Numbered from the stretch's first letter, positions 25,961 through 35,037 are shown. The stretch: DNA of 64,000 bases from Pseudomonadota bacterium (GCA_023423975.1 JAFAEO010000026.1:124001-188000), one strand, 5' to 3'. Notes: generated by a model not told the origin, from the letters alone. Numbers and translations are program-made.

Positions 25961-27046
25961 ATGAAGAAAGTCAGTGTTGAATGCCGTGATATCCGGTTAT
26001 CTTATGGCAATACAGAAGTCCTGAAGAACATCAACATATTGATCGAGCCGGGTGAATTCTTTGCTTTGCTCGGGCCGTCGGGCTCCGGTAAGTCCACATT
26101 GCTCAGGTTGATCGCCGGGTTCAATCAGCACAGTGCCGGTCAGCTTCTGGTCGATGGTAAGGACATCAGTACAATTGCTCCGCACAGACGCAATATAGGT
26201 ATGGTGTTCCAAAGCTATGCGCTATGGCCGCACATGACGGTTTGGGATAACGTCGCGTTTGGTTTGGTTGAGCGTAAACTGCCAAGAACGGAGGTCCGGG
26301 AACGTGTTGAAGCTGCGCTGGCGCTGGTGAGCCTGTCTACCTTTGCAAGGCGAAGACCAAACGAGTTATCGGGAGGGCAACAGCAGCGGGTAGCCCTGGC
26401 TCGTACTATTGTGATTGAGCCGCAGGTACTGCTTCTGGATGAACCGTTGTCCAATCTCGACAAGAAACTGCGAGTGCAAATGCGGCGCGAACTGCTTTCC
26501 CTGCAGCGACGCTTGGGTATTACAACCATTTTTGTGACACATGATCAGGAGGAGGCCATGACAACAGCCGACCGGATGGCGGTGTTGGATAAAGGGATCG
26601 TTCAGCAGACTGGTAGTCCGGCGACGCTTTTCGATTTTCCGGCTAACCGGTTTGTCGCCAATTTCGTGGGGACGATGAATGTGCTTGAAGGAGCCGTGCG
26701 GACGCGCAATTATTCCGGCGTGATCCTGAGTGTAGACGGGGTGGGTGATTTGGCTATTCCTGTCCATGACGATATTCCGGAAGGAGACCGTCTTGCTGCC
26801 AGCTTCCGACCGCATTCGGTACGGATTGATGCAGCAGGTGGCAACACCGATGCGCATTACCTTTGGCTGCCAGGCGTTGTTGAGGAGCGTGAGTTTCTTG
26901 GTGAGTTTGTTCGTTACGCGGTGCGGGTCGGCGAGCAACGCGTAACCGCAGATCAATCGCATTTTGCCGGGCTGAGCCAGTTCCAGATCGGCGCGCCGGT
27001 CGCGCTGGGTCTGGAACCGTCACAGATTCGTTTGCTGTCAGCCTGA
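25961..27046 (+). CDS. ABC transporter ATP-binding protein (FbpC/PotA-like)
   Basis: A 361-residue ATPase with a C-terminal TOBE-type regulatory region (about 240-360). Walker A GPSGSGKSTLL, Q-loop FQSYALWPHMTV, signature LSGGQQQRVALAR, Walker B VLLLDEPLSNLD and H-loop FVTHDQEEAM are intact. ATG 25961 is placed four bases after the permease stop; the earlier in-frame ATG at 25937 would overlap the permease. It completes a binding protein-permease-ATPase importer. Confidence 0.94.
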   Translation: MKKVSVECRDIRLSYGNTEVLKNINILIEPGEFFALLGPSGSGKSTLLRLIAGFNQHSAGQLLVDGKDISTIAPHRRNIGMVFQSYALWPHMTVWDNVAFGLVERKLPRTEVRERVEAALALVSLSTFARRRPNELSGGQQQRVALARTIVIEPQVLLLDEPLSNLDKKLRVQMRRELLSLQRRLGITTIFVTHDQEEAMTTADRMAVLDKGIVQQTGSPATLFDFPANRFVANFVGTMNVLEGAVRTRNYSGVILSVDGVGDLAIPVHDDIPEGDRLAASFRPHSVRIDAAGGNTDAHYLWLPGVVEEREFLGEFVRYAVRVGEQRVTADQSHFAGLSQFQIGAPVALGLEPSQIRLLSA

Positions 27047-27051
27047 GAGCA

Positions 27052-27966
27052 ATGGAGATATATCAGATCCGCGCGTTTGTGACCGTTGCCCGTCTGGGTA
27101 ACCTGACCCGTGCGGCCGAAGCCTTGTCACTGACCCAGCCTGCCGTAACCGGTCAGATCAAGGCGTTGGAGCAGGATTTGGGCGTGGCATTGTTTGAACG
27201 CACCTCCGGCAAGCTGGTGCTTTCCAAGGCAGGAAGCCGCTTGTTTCCGACCGCTGAGCAATTGCTCAATACCAGCGTGCAACTCAAGTCCCAGGCGCAA
27301 CAGTTTCAGGGGGAATTGCAGGGTGAAATGGTACTGGGCATTCCTGGTGAGCATGCGCAGTTTCTCAGACTTGGCGAGCTGGCATCTGCGGTTGTACGCT
27401 CATTGCCGCTGATCGAACTCAAAACGGTCATTCATCCTTCGGAAGAGCTGATAGAACAGATCCGGTCGGGCAAGCTTATGATGGCGATGGTCATCGCGAC
27501 GCATCCCTTGCCGGACCTGTTCTGGATGGCGCTCAGAACGGTACGCTATCGTATTGCGATGCCGAATGATATGGCCAATGATCTCAGGCATGCGGGCTGG
27601 AAAGAGCTGGCCCAGTTGCCCTGGCTGGACGGCAGTCCGGGATCGCATACTCATTTGATGTTGCGTGCGCTGTTTGAACGGCATGGCCTGACGCCCAGGA
27701 TCGTGATGCAGAACGCGGACATGGCCAATGCAGACGTATTGGTGCGTGCGGGTGCGGGCTGTGCGTTGATTCGCGAGGATATTGCTATCGCCGGAGCGGG
27801 GCGCCAGGAATTTACCGTGTGGGGGCACACCCAGCTTGATGCTACGCTTGGTTTTGTTGCTTCACAGAACAATATTGCCGATCCGATTGTCGTCGCGCTG
27901 ATATCACTGATTCGGACCGTCTGGACCGGCACGTCCGGCGTGCAGGCAGTTACTGCCGGAGCGTGA
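27052..27966 (+). CDS. LysR family transcriptional regulator
   Basis: A 304-residue LysR regulator. The helix-turn-helix MEIYQIRAFVTVARLGNLTRAAEALSLTQPAVTGQIKALEQDLGVALFERT begins at the first residue, and the effector domain covers about 92-295. It starts five bases after the ATPase stop, in the same direction, so unusually for LysR it is the last gene of the operon that it probably regulates. GAGAG precedes the start. Confidence 0.92.
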   Translation: MEIYQIRAFVTVARLGNLTRAAEALSLTQPAVTGQIKALEQDLGVALFERTSGKLVLSKAGSRLFPTAEQLLNTSVQLKSQAQQFQGELQGEMVLGIPGEHAQFLRLGELASAVVRSLPLIELKTVIHPSEELIEQIRSGKLMMAMVIATHPLPDLFWMALRTVRYRIAMPNDMANDLRHAGWKELAQLPWLDGSPGSHTHLMLRALFERHGLTPRIVMQNADMANADVLVRAGAGCALIREDIAIAGAGRQEFTVWGHTQLDATLGFVASQNNIADPIVVALISLIRTVWTGTSGVQAVTAGA

Positions 27967-27981
27967 CCCTGTGTGTGTCAA

Positions 27982-29211
27982 TCAAGTTGGTTTTCCGACC
28001 GGTGGGCGCTTGATTTCCGTATCCGGCAACAGCGCGGCGACAATACCCAGTAGCGGCAGCCACGCACATACACTATACACATAAGTGATGCTTGTGGTGT
28101 CTGCCAGATGTCCCAGCGCTGCGGCACCGACGCCGCCCATGCCAAATGCGAAGCCGAAGAACAGACCGGCAATCATGCCGGTTTTGCCGGGCACCAGTTC
28201 CTGGGCATAGACCACGATGGCGGAAAAAGCCGAGGCCAGGATCAGGCCGATTATGACGATAAGGATGCCGGTCCAGAACAGATTGGCGTGTGGCAGCAAC
28301 AGGGTAAAGGGGGCAACCCCCAGAATAGATGCCCAGATGACCCGCTTGCGGCCAATGCGATCGCCGATCGGCCCGCCCGCGATGGTGCCGACGGCGACGG
28401 CAGCCAGGAAAATGAACAAATAAAGCTGGGACGTACGTATCGACAGGGAAAATTTTTCCATCAGATAAAACGTCAGGTAGCTGCTCATGGAAGCCATGTA
28501 GAAGTATTTCGAGAAAATCAGCACGCCCAGAACACCCAGCGCCGCGATGATTTTGTTACGCGGCAGTTCAATCGCATTGGCCGAGCGTTTGGTGCGCAGG
28601 ACCAGCAGGCCCCGGTTGCGCTGATACCAGCGTCCGATCTGCAGCAACACCACCATGGCCAACAGAGCGGCCAGCGAAAACCAGGCCACACTACCCTGGC
28701 CATGAGGCAGGATGATCAGCGCAGCAAACAGGGGCCCCAGTGCAGAGCCGACATTGCCGCCAACCTGGAACAGCGATTGCGCCAGGCCATGTTGCCCACC
28801 CGAGGCCATACGGGCAATGCGCGACGATTCCGGATGAAATACCGACGAACCGGTGCCCACCAGAACGGCGGCCAGCAGCAGAAACGGAAAGGAAGGCGCC
28901 ACCGACAGCAGCAGCAAGCCCAGCAGCGTTGAGCCCATGCCAATGGTTAGCGAATAGGGCTGCGGGTGCTTGTCGGTGTAATGGCCGATCAGGGGTTGCA
29001 GCAGCGAGGCGGTGATCTGATAGACCAGCGTGATCAGGCCGATCTGCGCGAAACTCAGGCTGAAGTCATCCTTGAGCATCGGATAAATGGCCAGCAGGAT
29101 GGACTGGATCATGTCATTCATCATATGAGCGACACTGATCGCGCCAAGCACCTTGAAGGCGGTGCTGTTCTCGGGCTGGGAAGGGTGTATGGCGGTGGAT
29201 TCTATCGACAT
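27982..29211 (-). CDS. MFS transporter, fosmidomycin-resistance (Fsr)-like
   Basis: A 409-residue 12-helix major facilitator exporter. SVAHMMNDMIQSILLAIYPMLKDDFSLSFAQIGLITLVYQI near the N-terminus, PLIGHYTDKHPQPYSL (the loop 2-3 motif) and GSSVFHPESSRIARMASGGQHG are characteristic of the Fsr group, which exports fosmidomycin and related drugs. Start 29211 (MSIESTAIHP) is chosen from several in-frame ATGs; none has a strong ribosome-binding site. It is divergent from an AraC-type regulator. It converges with the LysR gene at a 15-base spacer. Confidence 0.9.
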   Translation of the reverse strand: MSIESTAIHPSQPENSTAFKVLGAISVAHMMNDMIQSILLAIYPMLKDDFSLSFAQIGLITLVYQITASLLQPLIGHYTDKHPQPYSLTIGMGSTLLGLLLLSVAPSFPFLLLAAVLVGTGSSVFHPESSRIARMASGGQHGLAQSLFQVGGNVGSALGPLFAALIILPHGQGSVAWFSLAALLAMVVLLQIGRWYQRNRGLLVLRTKRSANAIELPRNKIIAALGVLGVLIFSKYFYMASMSSYLTFYLMEKFSLSIRTSQLYLFIFLAAVAVGTIAGGPIGDRIGRKRVIWASILGVAPFTLLLPHANLFWTGILIVIIGLILASAFSAIVVYAQELVPGKTGMIAGLFFGFAFGMGGVGAAALGHLADTTSITYVYSVCAWLPLLGIVAALLPDTEIKRPPVGKPT

Positions 29212-29303
29212 TGCATTCAACATATATATGACATTCGCAATCGATAAGTGTAGCCGTGCTAGAATTATTGCAAGTGCCAATTTTCGTCGAGAAAGTGACA
29301 GTG

Positions 29304-30092
29304 ATGCATCCGCTTCCCAGAAGCATCAACGCAGAAGATTACCAGAACATAGCCCCTGCCGTGGCCGCCATGTCCAAGGAATTTGCGGCCGGTACGGGAT
29401 CGGCGACGCATTCGCATCGGCGTGCGCAATTGCTTTTTGCATCGCGCGGCGTGATCCGAGTAAGCACCGATAGGGGATACTGGTTGCTGCCGCCGCTGCG
29501 CGCCCTGTGGGTGCCGCCCAATGTCCCGCACTGCACGATGGCGGTTTCCCACGTGGATATGCGCACCCTGTACATTGATGCTGGCGCAGCCAGATCATTG
29601 TGGGCCGGCTGCCAGGTGATTGAAGTGAGCAACCTGCTGCGCGAGCTGATCCTGAGTCTGACCGCCGAACCCGTTGTCTATTCGCAAAATGAGCGAGGCG
29701 GGCGGATTGCAGCGCTGATTCTGTCGGAACTGCCGTCAGCCGAAACGGTGGCCACGCAGATCCCGTGGCCCCGGGATCGTCGGCTTATATCGATCTGTGC
29801 CGCCATCATGGACCAGCCCGGACTGAACCGTTCGTTGGGCGCGTGGGCCGATGCAGTGGGCGCCAGCGAGCGTACGCTGATCCGGCTGTTTCAGTCAGAG
29901 TTGGGAATGAATTATCGACAATGGCTGCAGCAGGTCAGGCTGGCCGATGCGGTATGCCGGCTCTCGATGGGCCAGTCTATCGGCACCATCTCACGGGAAC
30001 TGGGCTATCGCAGTCCCAGTGCGTTTAGCGCGATGTTCCGCCGAGCACTGGGTATGCCACCCAATCTGTATTTGCATCCGGCCAGGATATGA
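29304..30092 (+). CDS. AraC family transcriptional regulator with cupin sensor domain
   Basis: A 262-residue regulator. The N-terminal cupin-like part (about 10-110) reads HSHRRAQLLFASRGVIRVSTDRGYWLLPPLRALWVPPNVPH, and the C-terminal AraC double helix-turn-helix (about 165-260) includes LNRSLGAWADAVGASERTLIRLFQSELGMNYRQWLQQVRL and ELGYRSPSAFSAMFRRALGMPP. ATG 29304 follows a GAAAGTGACAGTG stretch. It is divergent from the Fsr-like exporter gene with 92 bases between, so it likely controls that exporter. Confidence 0.92.
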   Translation: MHPLPRSINAEDYQNIAPAVAAMSKEFAAGTGSATHSHRRAQLLFASRGVIRVSTDRGYWLLPPLRALWVPPNVPHCTMAVSHVDMRTLYIDAGAARSLWAGCQVIEVSNLLRELILSLTAEPVVYSQNERGGRIAALILSELPSAETVATQIPWPRDRRLISICAAIMDQPGLNRSLGAWADAVGASERTLIRLFQSELGMNYRQWLQQVRLADAVCRLSMGQSIGTISRELGYRSPSAFSAMFRRALGMPPNLYLHPARI

Positions 30093-30246
30093 AACGGGCC
30101 CGATGGCGGGGCAACCAGGGAACGTGCGCAACTTTAAGTTGTGAGCTTTGTCTCTCGGAAGGCCAACATCGTGAAGATCCGCATTGGCAATGCGCTCAAG
30201 ATCCAGCGCGTCGATATCATGTCAGGCGCCATATCACATGCGTGAT

Positions 30247-30891
30247 TCAGGACGATGTCGGTTCGCGCCGCGCTTCCAGTTCATCCAGCGACTGCTCGCG
30301 CAAGGCCTGCGGGAAATTTGCCGTCATGGTCTCCAGGGCGCTGAAAATGCGCTCCCAGCCTTCGTCCGTGCGGATGGGAATGCCCAGGAACTGGCTTTCA
30401 GTCTTGGCCCGCAGCATTAAATAAAGCACCCCTGCAAGCATGATGCTCACCGACGCGGGCATATCTATTTCGGGGGTCAGACCATCGACCCGATCAATGA
30501 ATGCGCGGGCGGCCTTCTCGCGCCGCTGGGCCAGCTTGGCCGTGACCTCGTTCAGTTCCACCAGTTCCCAGCGGCGCACTTCGCGCAGCGTGTCGTTGCC
30601 GGCCAGCGCATCAACCTGGGCGCGCAGCATGGACAGAACCAGTTGCTGGGGCGTTAGCTGGCTTGATTCGTCGTTGCCCAGCATTCCGCGATGGCCGGTC
30701 CAGAAATCCTGCTCCTGCATCCAGGCCAGCAGCAGGCCGTCCAGGCCGTTAAAGTAACGATAAATCAGTTCTTTGCTCACGCCAGCGCGACGGGCAACGG
30801 CGTTGATGCCAATGCCTCCCATTCCGGCTTCGCGGATTTGGTCTTCCAGGGCCTGGAGAATCTGCTGTTCTGTTTGCTGACGACGGGACAT
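30247..30891 (-). CDS. TetR family transcriptional regulator
   Basis: A 214-residue repressor. The helix-turn-helix is at residues 5-55 with REAGMGGIGINAVARRAGVSKELIYRYFNGLDGLLLAW, followed by an all-helical ligand domain. ATG 30891 starts at MSRRQQTEQQIL and is preferred over the frame to 30969, which adds 26 residues with no TetR resemblance. It is divergent from hglS, and a GTGAC-N6-GTCAC dyad lies just upstream of hglS, so it is the likely regulator of that gene. Confidence 0.9.
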   Translation of the reverse strand: MSRRQQTEQQILQALEDQIREAGMGGIGINAVARRAGVSKELIYRYFNGLDGLLLAWMQEQDFWTGHRGMLGNDESSQLTPQQLVLSMLRAQVDALAGNDTLREVRRWELVELNEVTAKLAQRREKAARAFIDRVDGLTPEIDMPASVSIMLAGVLYLMLRAKTESQFLGIPIRTDEGWERIFSALETMTANFPQALREQSLDELEARREPTSS

Positions 30892-30982
30892 AGGAATCCG
30901 GGAGTGTATGAAAACTGCATCAGTGATGCCAATAACCCATTCTACAAGAGAAAAACAGTACCGGCGCACGGTTTGATTCGGC

Positions 30983-30988
30983 TATACT
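30983..30988 (+). promoter_or_regulatory. Probable -10 box of hglS
   Basis: TATACT, five of six matches to the -10 consensus, six bases before the TetR-like dyad. No good -35 hexamer is seen at standard spacing, which would suit an activated or weak promoter. Confidence 0.4.
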
Positions 30989-30993
30989 AAAAA

Positions 30994-31009
30994 GTGACTC
31001 AATGGTCAC
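30994..31009. promoter_or_regulatory. Candidate TetR operator before hglS
   Basis: GTGACTCAATGGTCAC has exact GTGAC/GTCAC half-sites. It covers the expected start of transcription just downstream of the TATACT box and lies between the divergent tetR and hglS genes. Confidence 0.55.
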
Positions 31010-31013
31010 ATTT

Positions 31014-31044
31014 GGCTGCCTGCTGCTTTGCAAAGCCGGCAGCC
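31014..31044 (+). other. Leader hairpin 1 of hglS
   Basis: GGCTGCC (31014-31020) pairs perfectly with GGCAGCC (31038-31044). Its 3' arm overlaps the first of two copies of GCCGGCAG, so it competes with the downstream terminator-like hairpin for pairing. Confidence 0.5.
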
Positions 31045-31060
31045 TGAATGCGTCCATCGG

Positions 31061-31098
31061 CCGGCAGGGCTCTTGTTGCTCTGCCGGTCTTTATTTTT
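31061..31098 (+). terminator. Terminator-like hairpin inside the hglS leader (possible attenuator)
   Basis: CCGGCAGGGC (31061-31070) pairs with GCTCTGCCGG (31078-31087) over ten bases with one G-T pair and a seven-base loop, and is followed by TCTTTATTTTT. It sits 30 bases upstream of the hglS start, on the sense strand, where a terminator would stop hglS transcription. Confidence 0.6.
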
Positions 31099-31128
31099 GC
31101 TAACTGAACTACAAAGAGTATCCTCGTT

Positions 31129-32505
31129 ATGGAAAACAATCATTTCGTCTCGACTGACGAAATCCGTACCCGGTTTTCAACTGCCATGTCCAATATGTAC
31201 GGACAGGAAGTGCCGCTTTATCGCGATCTTCTTGAGCTGGTTGCCGATGTTAATGCGCAGACGCTGCAGCAAAATCCGCAATTGCAAGCGCAATTGAATG
31301 AATCCGGCGAGATCCAGCGCCTGAATCTGGAGCGTCATGGTGCCATTCGTCTTGGCACGGCTGCCGAGCTGTCCGGCATCCGGCGCGTGTTCGCGGTGAT
31401 GGGGCTGCAGCCGGTGGGTTATTATGATTTGTCAGTGGCCGGGGTGCCGGTACACGCCACGGCGTTCCGGCCGGTGGATGATGCGTCGCTGGCTGCCAAT
31501 CCGTTCCGGGTGTTCACCTCTCTGTTACGGCTCGAACTCATTGATGACGAAGCGTTGCGCAGCAAGGCCGCCGAAATTCTGGAGCAGCGCTCTATATTCA
31601 GCGCGCGCGTTCTTGAGCTGGCTGAAAAATTTGAAACCGAGGGCGGTCTGAGCAGCGAAGATGCTGATGAGTTCGTGAGGCAGGCCACGGATATTTTCCG
31701 CTGGCACAACGAAGCGACGGTAAGTATTGAAACGTACAACCAGTTGCTAGACGCCCACCGGCTGATTGCAGATGTTGTTTGCTTTAAAGGCCCACACATC
31801 AACCATCTGACGCCCCGCACGCTGGATATCGACGCGGCCCAAAAGGAAATGCTCAATCGCAATATTCCTGCCAAGGAATCGATTGAAGGTCCGCCAACCC
31901 GGCGCCATCCGATCTTGTTGCGCCAGACCAGTTTCAAGGCGCTGGAAGAAAACGTGACGTTCGACTCCGGCACAGAAAAAGTGATCGGCGCTCATACTGC
32001 GCGCTTCGGTGAAATAGAACAACGCGGCCTGGCCCTGACGCCCAAGGGACGCGCCCTGTATGATCAGTTGCTGCTGCGCGCCCGCGAATCAAATGAGCAG
32101 GCGAGCGATAGCTATGCAGAGCGCCTGGCGCTTGCGTTTGCTGAGTTTCCGGACGACCTGGCGACGATCCGTAAAAGCGGCCTGGGTTATTTTCGTTATA
32201 GCCTGACGCAACAGGGGCGCGCAGCCAATGTCGAACAGACCGCCAATGCGCAGGATATTGATGCCTTGATCGACGCCGGCCTGGTGCACGCCGAGCCGAT
32301 TATTTACGAAGACTTTCTGCCCGTCAGTGCCGCCGGTATTTTCCAGTCGAATCTGGGGGGCGACGATCAGAAAAGCTATCAGGTCAGTGCCGCCCGGTCC
32401 GCCTTTGAAGAGGCGCTGGGTGCCAAAGTCAACGACGAGTTTGCGTTGTACGAGGCAGCACAGCAACGCTCGCTTGACCAGCTCGCCCTGCAACTGAAAA
32501 AGTAA
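31129..32505 (+). CDS. hglS: 2-oxoadipate dioxygenase/decarboxylase HglS (DUF1338, YdcJ family)
   Basis: A 458-residue Fe(II) enzyme that converts 2-oxoadipate to D-2-hydroxyglutarate and CO2 in bacterial lysine breakdown. It matches E. coli YdcJ along its length as I recall that protein: RLNLERHGAIRLGTAAEL, STAFRPVDDASLA-like and NPFRVFTSLLRLELI, KGPHINHLTPRTLDID, TARFGEIEQRGLALTPKGR, YEDFLPVSAAGIFQSNLG. The likely metal ligands are present: His70, His226 and Glu295. The start at 31129 has only a weak ribosome-binding site. It is divergent from a TetR gene and has a structured leader. It is monocistronic; no other lysine-degradation gene is nearby. Confidence 0.93.
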   Translation: MENNHFVSTDEIRTRFSTAMSNMYGQEVPLYRDLLELVADVNAQTLQQNPQLQAQLNESGEIQRLNLERHGAIRLGTAAELSGIRRVFAVMGLQPVGYYDLSVAGVPVHATAFRPVDDASLAANPFRVFTSLLRLELIDDEALRSKAAEILEQRSIFSARVLELAEKFETEGGLSSEDADEFVRQATDIFRWHNEATVSIETYNQLLDAHRLIADVVCFKGPHINHLTPRTLDIDAAQKEMLNRNIPAKESIEGPPTRRHPILLRQTSFKALEENVTFDSGTEKVIGAHTARFGEIEQRGLALTPKGRALYDQLLLRARESNEQASDSYAERLALAFAEFPDDLATIRKSGLGYFRYSLTQQGRAANVEQTANAQDIDALIDAGLVHAEPIIYEDFLPVSAAGIFQSNLGGDDQKSYQVSAARSAFEEALGAKVNDEFALYEAAQQRSLDQLALQLKK

Positions 32506-33038
32506 GACTGGCAGGCCGGCTACGCTATCGTGGTCGGCTTTGCTCCAGCGCAGGGTTATTGGGCCCTTAACCTTGTCTGCATCGTGGCTGCAACGAGCTC
32601 GCAGCATATCTGCCGGGCGCTGCAGGCCGCGCCAACGACGTTGCCCGGACACACCGGATCGTACTTGTTGTCAGTGTCTGGCAGAGTACTTTGCCGGGTG
32701 TTTTAAGTGTTGCTTGCGGCCGATGATTGGCTGTGCACTGTATAAAAGCAATGAATAAGAATACATCTTATTACCAGTTATGCTACAATTTTCTGTTGTC
32801 AAATCAATCATTTTGTTACCCTCGCGACACCCAGTCCCGGCCCTCTGATGCGCGTGTATTGCACGCGTACCTCTTGTGTACCCATGCTATTGCATATGTA
32901 TTTATCGTATTCAGGGGGCGCTGTCCAGGTACAAGCAGCACGATACCTGGCGTGGCGTTTTGCCTGCGGCAGATCTGTGCCGCAACGCGTTCGCGAGGGT
33001 AACCGTTGCAGTTTGAATCAGAAGCGGAGTCATTTTTC
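32506..33038. other. 533-base gap upstream of the siderophore importer
   Basis: The first part has a GCCGGC/GTCGGC hairpin (about 32523-32544) just after hglS that may end its transcript. The second part should hold the promoter of the importer operon and includes a Fur-like dyad at 32754-32772, about 270 bases before the start codon. Open frames in this gap look non-coding. Confidence 0.55.
32754..32772. promoter_or_regulatory. Fur-like operator candidate
   Basis: AATAAGAATACATCTTATT is a perfect seven-base inverted repeat with a five-base spacer, 19 bases like a Fur box, and matches the Fur consensus at roughly half of its positions. It is supported mainly by the iron-uptake operon downstream. 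Confidence 0.45.
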
Positions 33039-33971
33039 ATGTCATTTTGGAAGTCTCAAGTTCGTCGCGGATTGACCGGCATTTTGGCGGTGGCCGCCAG
33101 CGTCGTGCTGCCATTGCAAGCCGTTGCCCTGACTGTTGATCATGCAAGCGGGAAAACCACCATCGAAGGCGAGCCAAAGAAAACGGTTGTCTTTGACCTG
33201 GCCTCGCTTGACACCATGCATGCGCTAGGCGTACAGGCTTCTGCTGTGCCCGAGGCCAAATACATAAATCAACTGGCTGCCTACGCGGAAAAGTCGGTTC
33301 CAAAGGTGGGCTCACTGTTTGAGCCCAGCTACGAAGCAGTCAATGCGCTGTCGCCAGACCTGATTATTGTCGGCGGCCGTTCGGCCCCCAAGTATGCGGA
33401 CCTGAGCAAACTGGCGCCCACCATTGACCTGACCGTCAATACCAAAGACCTGCTGGGCAGCGTCAAACGCAACACGCTTACGCTGGCTGACATTTTCAAC
33501 AAGCAGGACAAAGCCAGGGAACAACTGGCCAGGCTGGATCAATCCATTGCGGCGCTCAAGCAAAAAGCCGGTAATGCCGGTTCCGGGCTGATTATTCTGA
33601 CCACCGGCGGCAAGGTCAGCGCGTATGGTCCGGGTTCCCGCTTCGGTATTCTTCATGACACTTTCGGTATTCCCGCTGCGGCGCCCGACCTGTCCACGTC
33701 AAACCACGGGCAGGCGGTGTCGTTTGAGTTTATTTATAAAACCGATCCACAGTGGCTGTTTGTAATTGACCGGGATGGCGCCATCGGTCGCGAGGGTGTT
33801 GCCGCCGCCAAGTTGCTGGATAACGAGCTGATCCATAAAACCACTGCATGGAAAAAGCAGCAGATTGTCTATTTGAATGCCATGGACTGGTATTTGCTTG
33901 GTAGCGCCGGGCTGACCGCCATGCAGCAGAACGTGGACCAGTTGTCCAAAGCGCTGGACGGCAAGCAGTAA
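33039..33971 (+). CDS. Siderophore ABC transporter substrate-binding protein (FatB/CeuE/YclQ-like)
   Basis: A 310-residue periplasmic siderophore receptor. The signal peptide is MSFWKSQVRRGLTGILAVAASVVLPLQAVA. The FhuD-like bilobal fold follows with KKTVVFDLASLDTMHALGVQA, SLFEPSYEAVNALSPDLIIVGGRSA, the SAYGPGSRFGILHDTFGIPAAA segment and SFEFIYKTDPQWLFVIDRDGAIG, all typical of the anguibactin/petrobactin/enterobactin receptor group. No lipobox Cys is present, so it is soluble in the periplasm. ATG 33039 follows GCGGAGT. First gene of a four-gene operon. Confidence 0.92.
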   Translation: MSFWKSQVRRGLTGILAVAASVVLPLQAVALTVDHASGKTTIEGEPKKTVVFDLASLDTMHALGVQASAVPEAKYINQLAAYAEKSVPKVGSLFEPSYEAVNALSPDLIIVGGRSAPKYADLSKLAPTIDLTVNTKDLLGSVKRNTLTLADIFNKQDKAREQLARLDQSIAALKQKAGNAGSGLIILTTGGKVSAYGPGSRFGILHDTFGIPAAAPDLSTSNHGQAVSFEFIYKTDPQWLFVIDRDGAIGREGVAAAKLLDNELIHKTTAWKKQQIVYLNAMDWYLLGSAGLTAMQQNVDQLSKALDGKQ

Positions 33972-34035
33972 TCATGGGGTGCTCGCCAGTCCGGGACCCG
34001 GCGTCCGTAACAATTGACGCCATTGCGGGTCTTTC

Positions 34036-35037
34036 ATGAGCGGATATCCCGAAGGGCACAGAAGCAATAAACAGGTCAGCCCGCTCCTCGTCGGTGTGCT
34101 GTTATTGCTTTTGTGCTTTTTGTTTCTGGTCAGTCTGTTTCTGGGTGCGGGCGATATGTCGCTGGCCGCGTTATTGCGCTTCGATAGCGAAGCCTGGCAA
34201 TTGCTGTTGATCAGTCGTCTGCCGCGCGCCCTTGCATTGGTGCTGGCAGGCACCTCGTTGGCCGTTGCGGGGCTGATCATGCAAATGCTGGTGCGCAACC
34301 GCTTCGTTGAACCCTCCACGGCAGGGACCGTTGAATCGGCCACCATGGGAATACTGGCGGTCACTTTATTGGCGCCGGGTATCCCTGTGCTTGGGAAAAT
34401 GCTGGTTGCCGCCTTGTTTGCGCTGGTCGGCACGGCGCTGTTTCTGCTGATCCTGCGCCGTATTCCCTTGCGTTCTGCCTTTCTGGTTCCGGTGGTGGGC
34501 CTGGTCCTTGGGGGCGTCATACAGGCGGTTACCACCTTCTTTGCCTACCAGTACGATTTGCTTCAGGCTTTGCATACATGGACTATGGGCGATTTTTCCG
34601 GTGTCCTGCGGGGACGCTACGAACTGTTATGGGTGGCGTTTGCCCTTTCCTGCGCGGCCTATTTCGCAGCAGACCGCTTCACCGTGCTGGGCATGGGCGA
34701 GCAATTTACCACGAACCTGGGCCTCAATCACAAACGTCTTATGCTGATTGGCATGGTGCTGGTATCGGCCATCAGTGCCGTGGTCGTAGTTACCGCGGGC
34801 AGCGTGCCATTCCTGGGGCTGCTGGTGCCCAATGTGGTCAGCCTGATCTTTGGCGACAATATGCGTCGCTCTCTGCCCTGGGTGGCTTTTCTTGGGGCGC
34901 TGTTTGTGCTGGCCTGCGATATTGTCGGTCGCCTGATCATTTATCCGCATGAAATTCCTATCGGTACGGTGGTGGGCGTGGTCGGCAGCGGCCTGTTCCT
35001 GTATTTACTTCTGAACAGGCGGTCTCGTTTTGGCTAA
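34036..35037 (+). CDS. Iron-siderophore ABC permease (FecCD family, FatD-like)
   Basis: A 333-residue FecCD-type permease with about nine or ten helices. ISRLPRALALVLAGTSLAVAGLIMQMLVRNRFVEPSTAGTVESA is the family's N-terminal signature, and VVTAGSVPFLGLLVPNVVSLIFGDNMRR is the cytoplasmic ATPase-contact loop. It lies 64 bases after the binding-protein gene and overlaps the second permease by eight bases, so the two are probably translated together as a heterodimer. Confidence 0.93.
   Translation: MSGYPEGHRSNKQVSPLLVGVLLLLLCFLFLVSLFLGAGDMSLAALLRFDSEAWQLLLISRLPRALALVLAGTSLAVAGLIMQMLVRNRFVEPSTAGTVESATMGILAVTLLAPGIPVLGKMLVAALFALVGTALFLLILRRIPLRSAFLVPVVGLVLGGVIQAVTTFFAYQYDLLQALHTWTMGDFSGVLRGRYELLWVAFALSCAAYFAADRFTVLGMGEQFTTNLGLNHKRLMLIGMVLVSAISAVVVVTAGSVPFLGLLVPNVVSLIFGDNMRRSLPWVAFLGALFVLACDIVGRLIIYPHEIPIGTVVGVVGSGLFLYLLLNRRSRFG

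Noticed and set aside
31014..31128. Lysine riboswitch in front of hglS
   Set aside because: The leader is about 120 bases, too short for the known lysine class, and its five-helix junction motifs are not seen.
32727..33002. 91-codon frame before the siderophore importer
   Set aside because: Composition is not protein-like and it lies in what should be the promoter and leader region.
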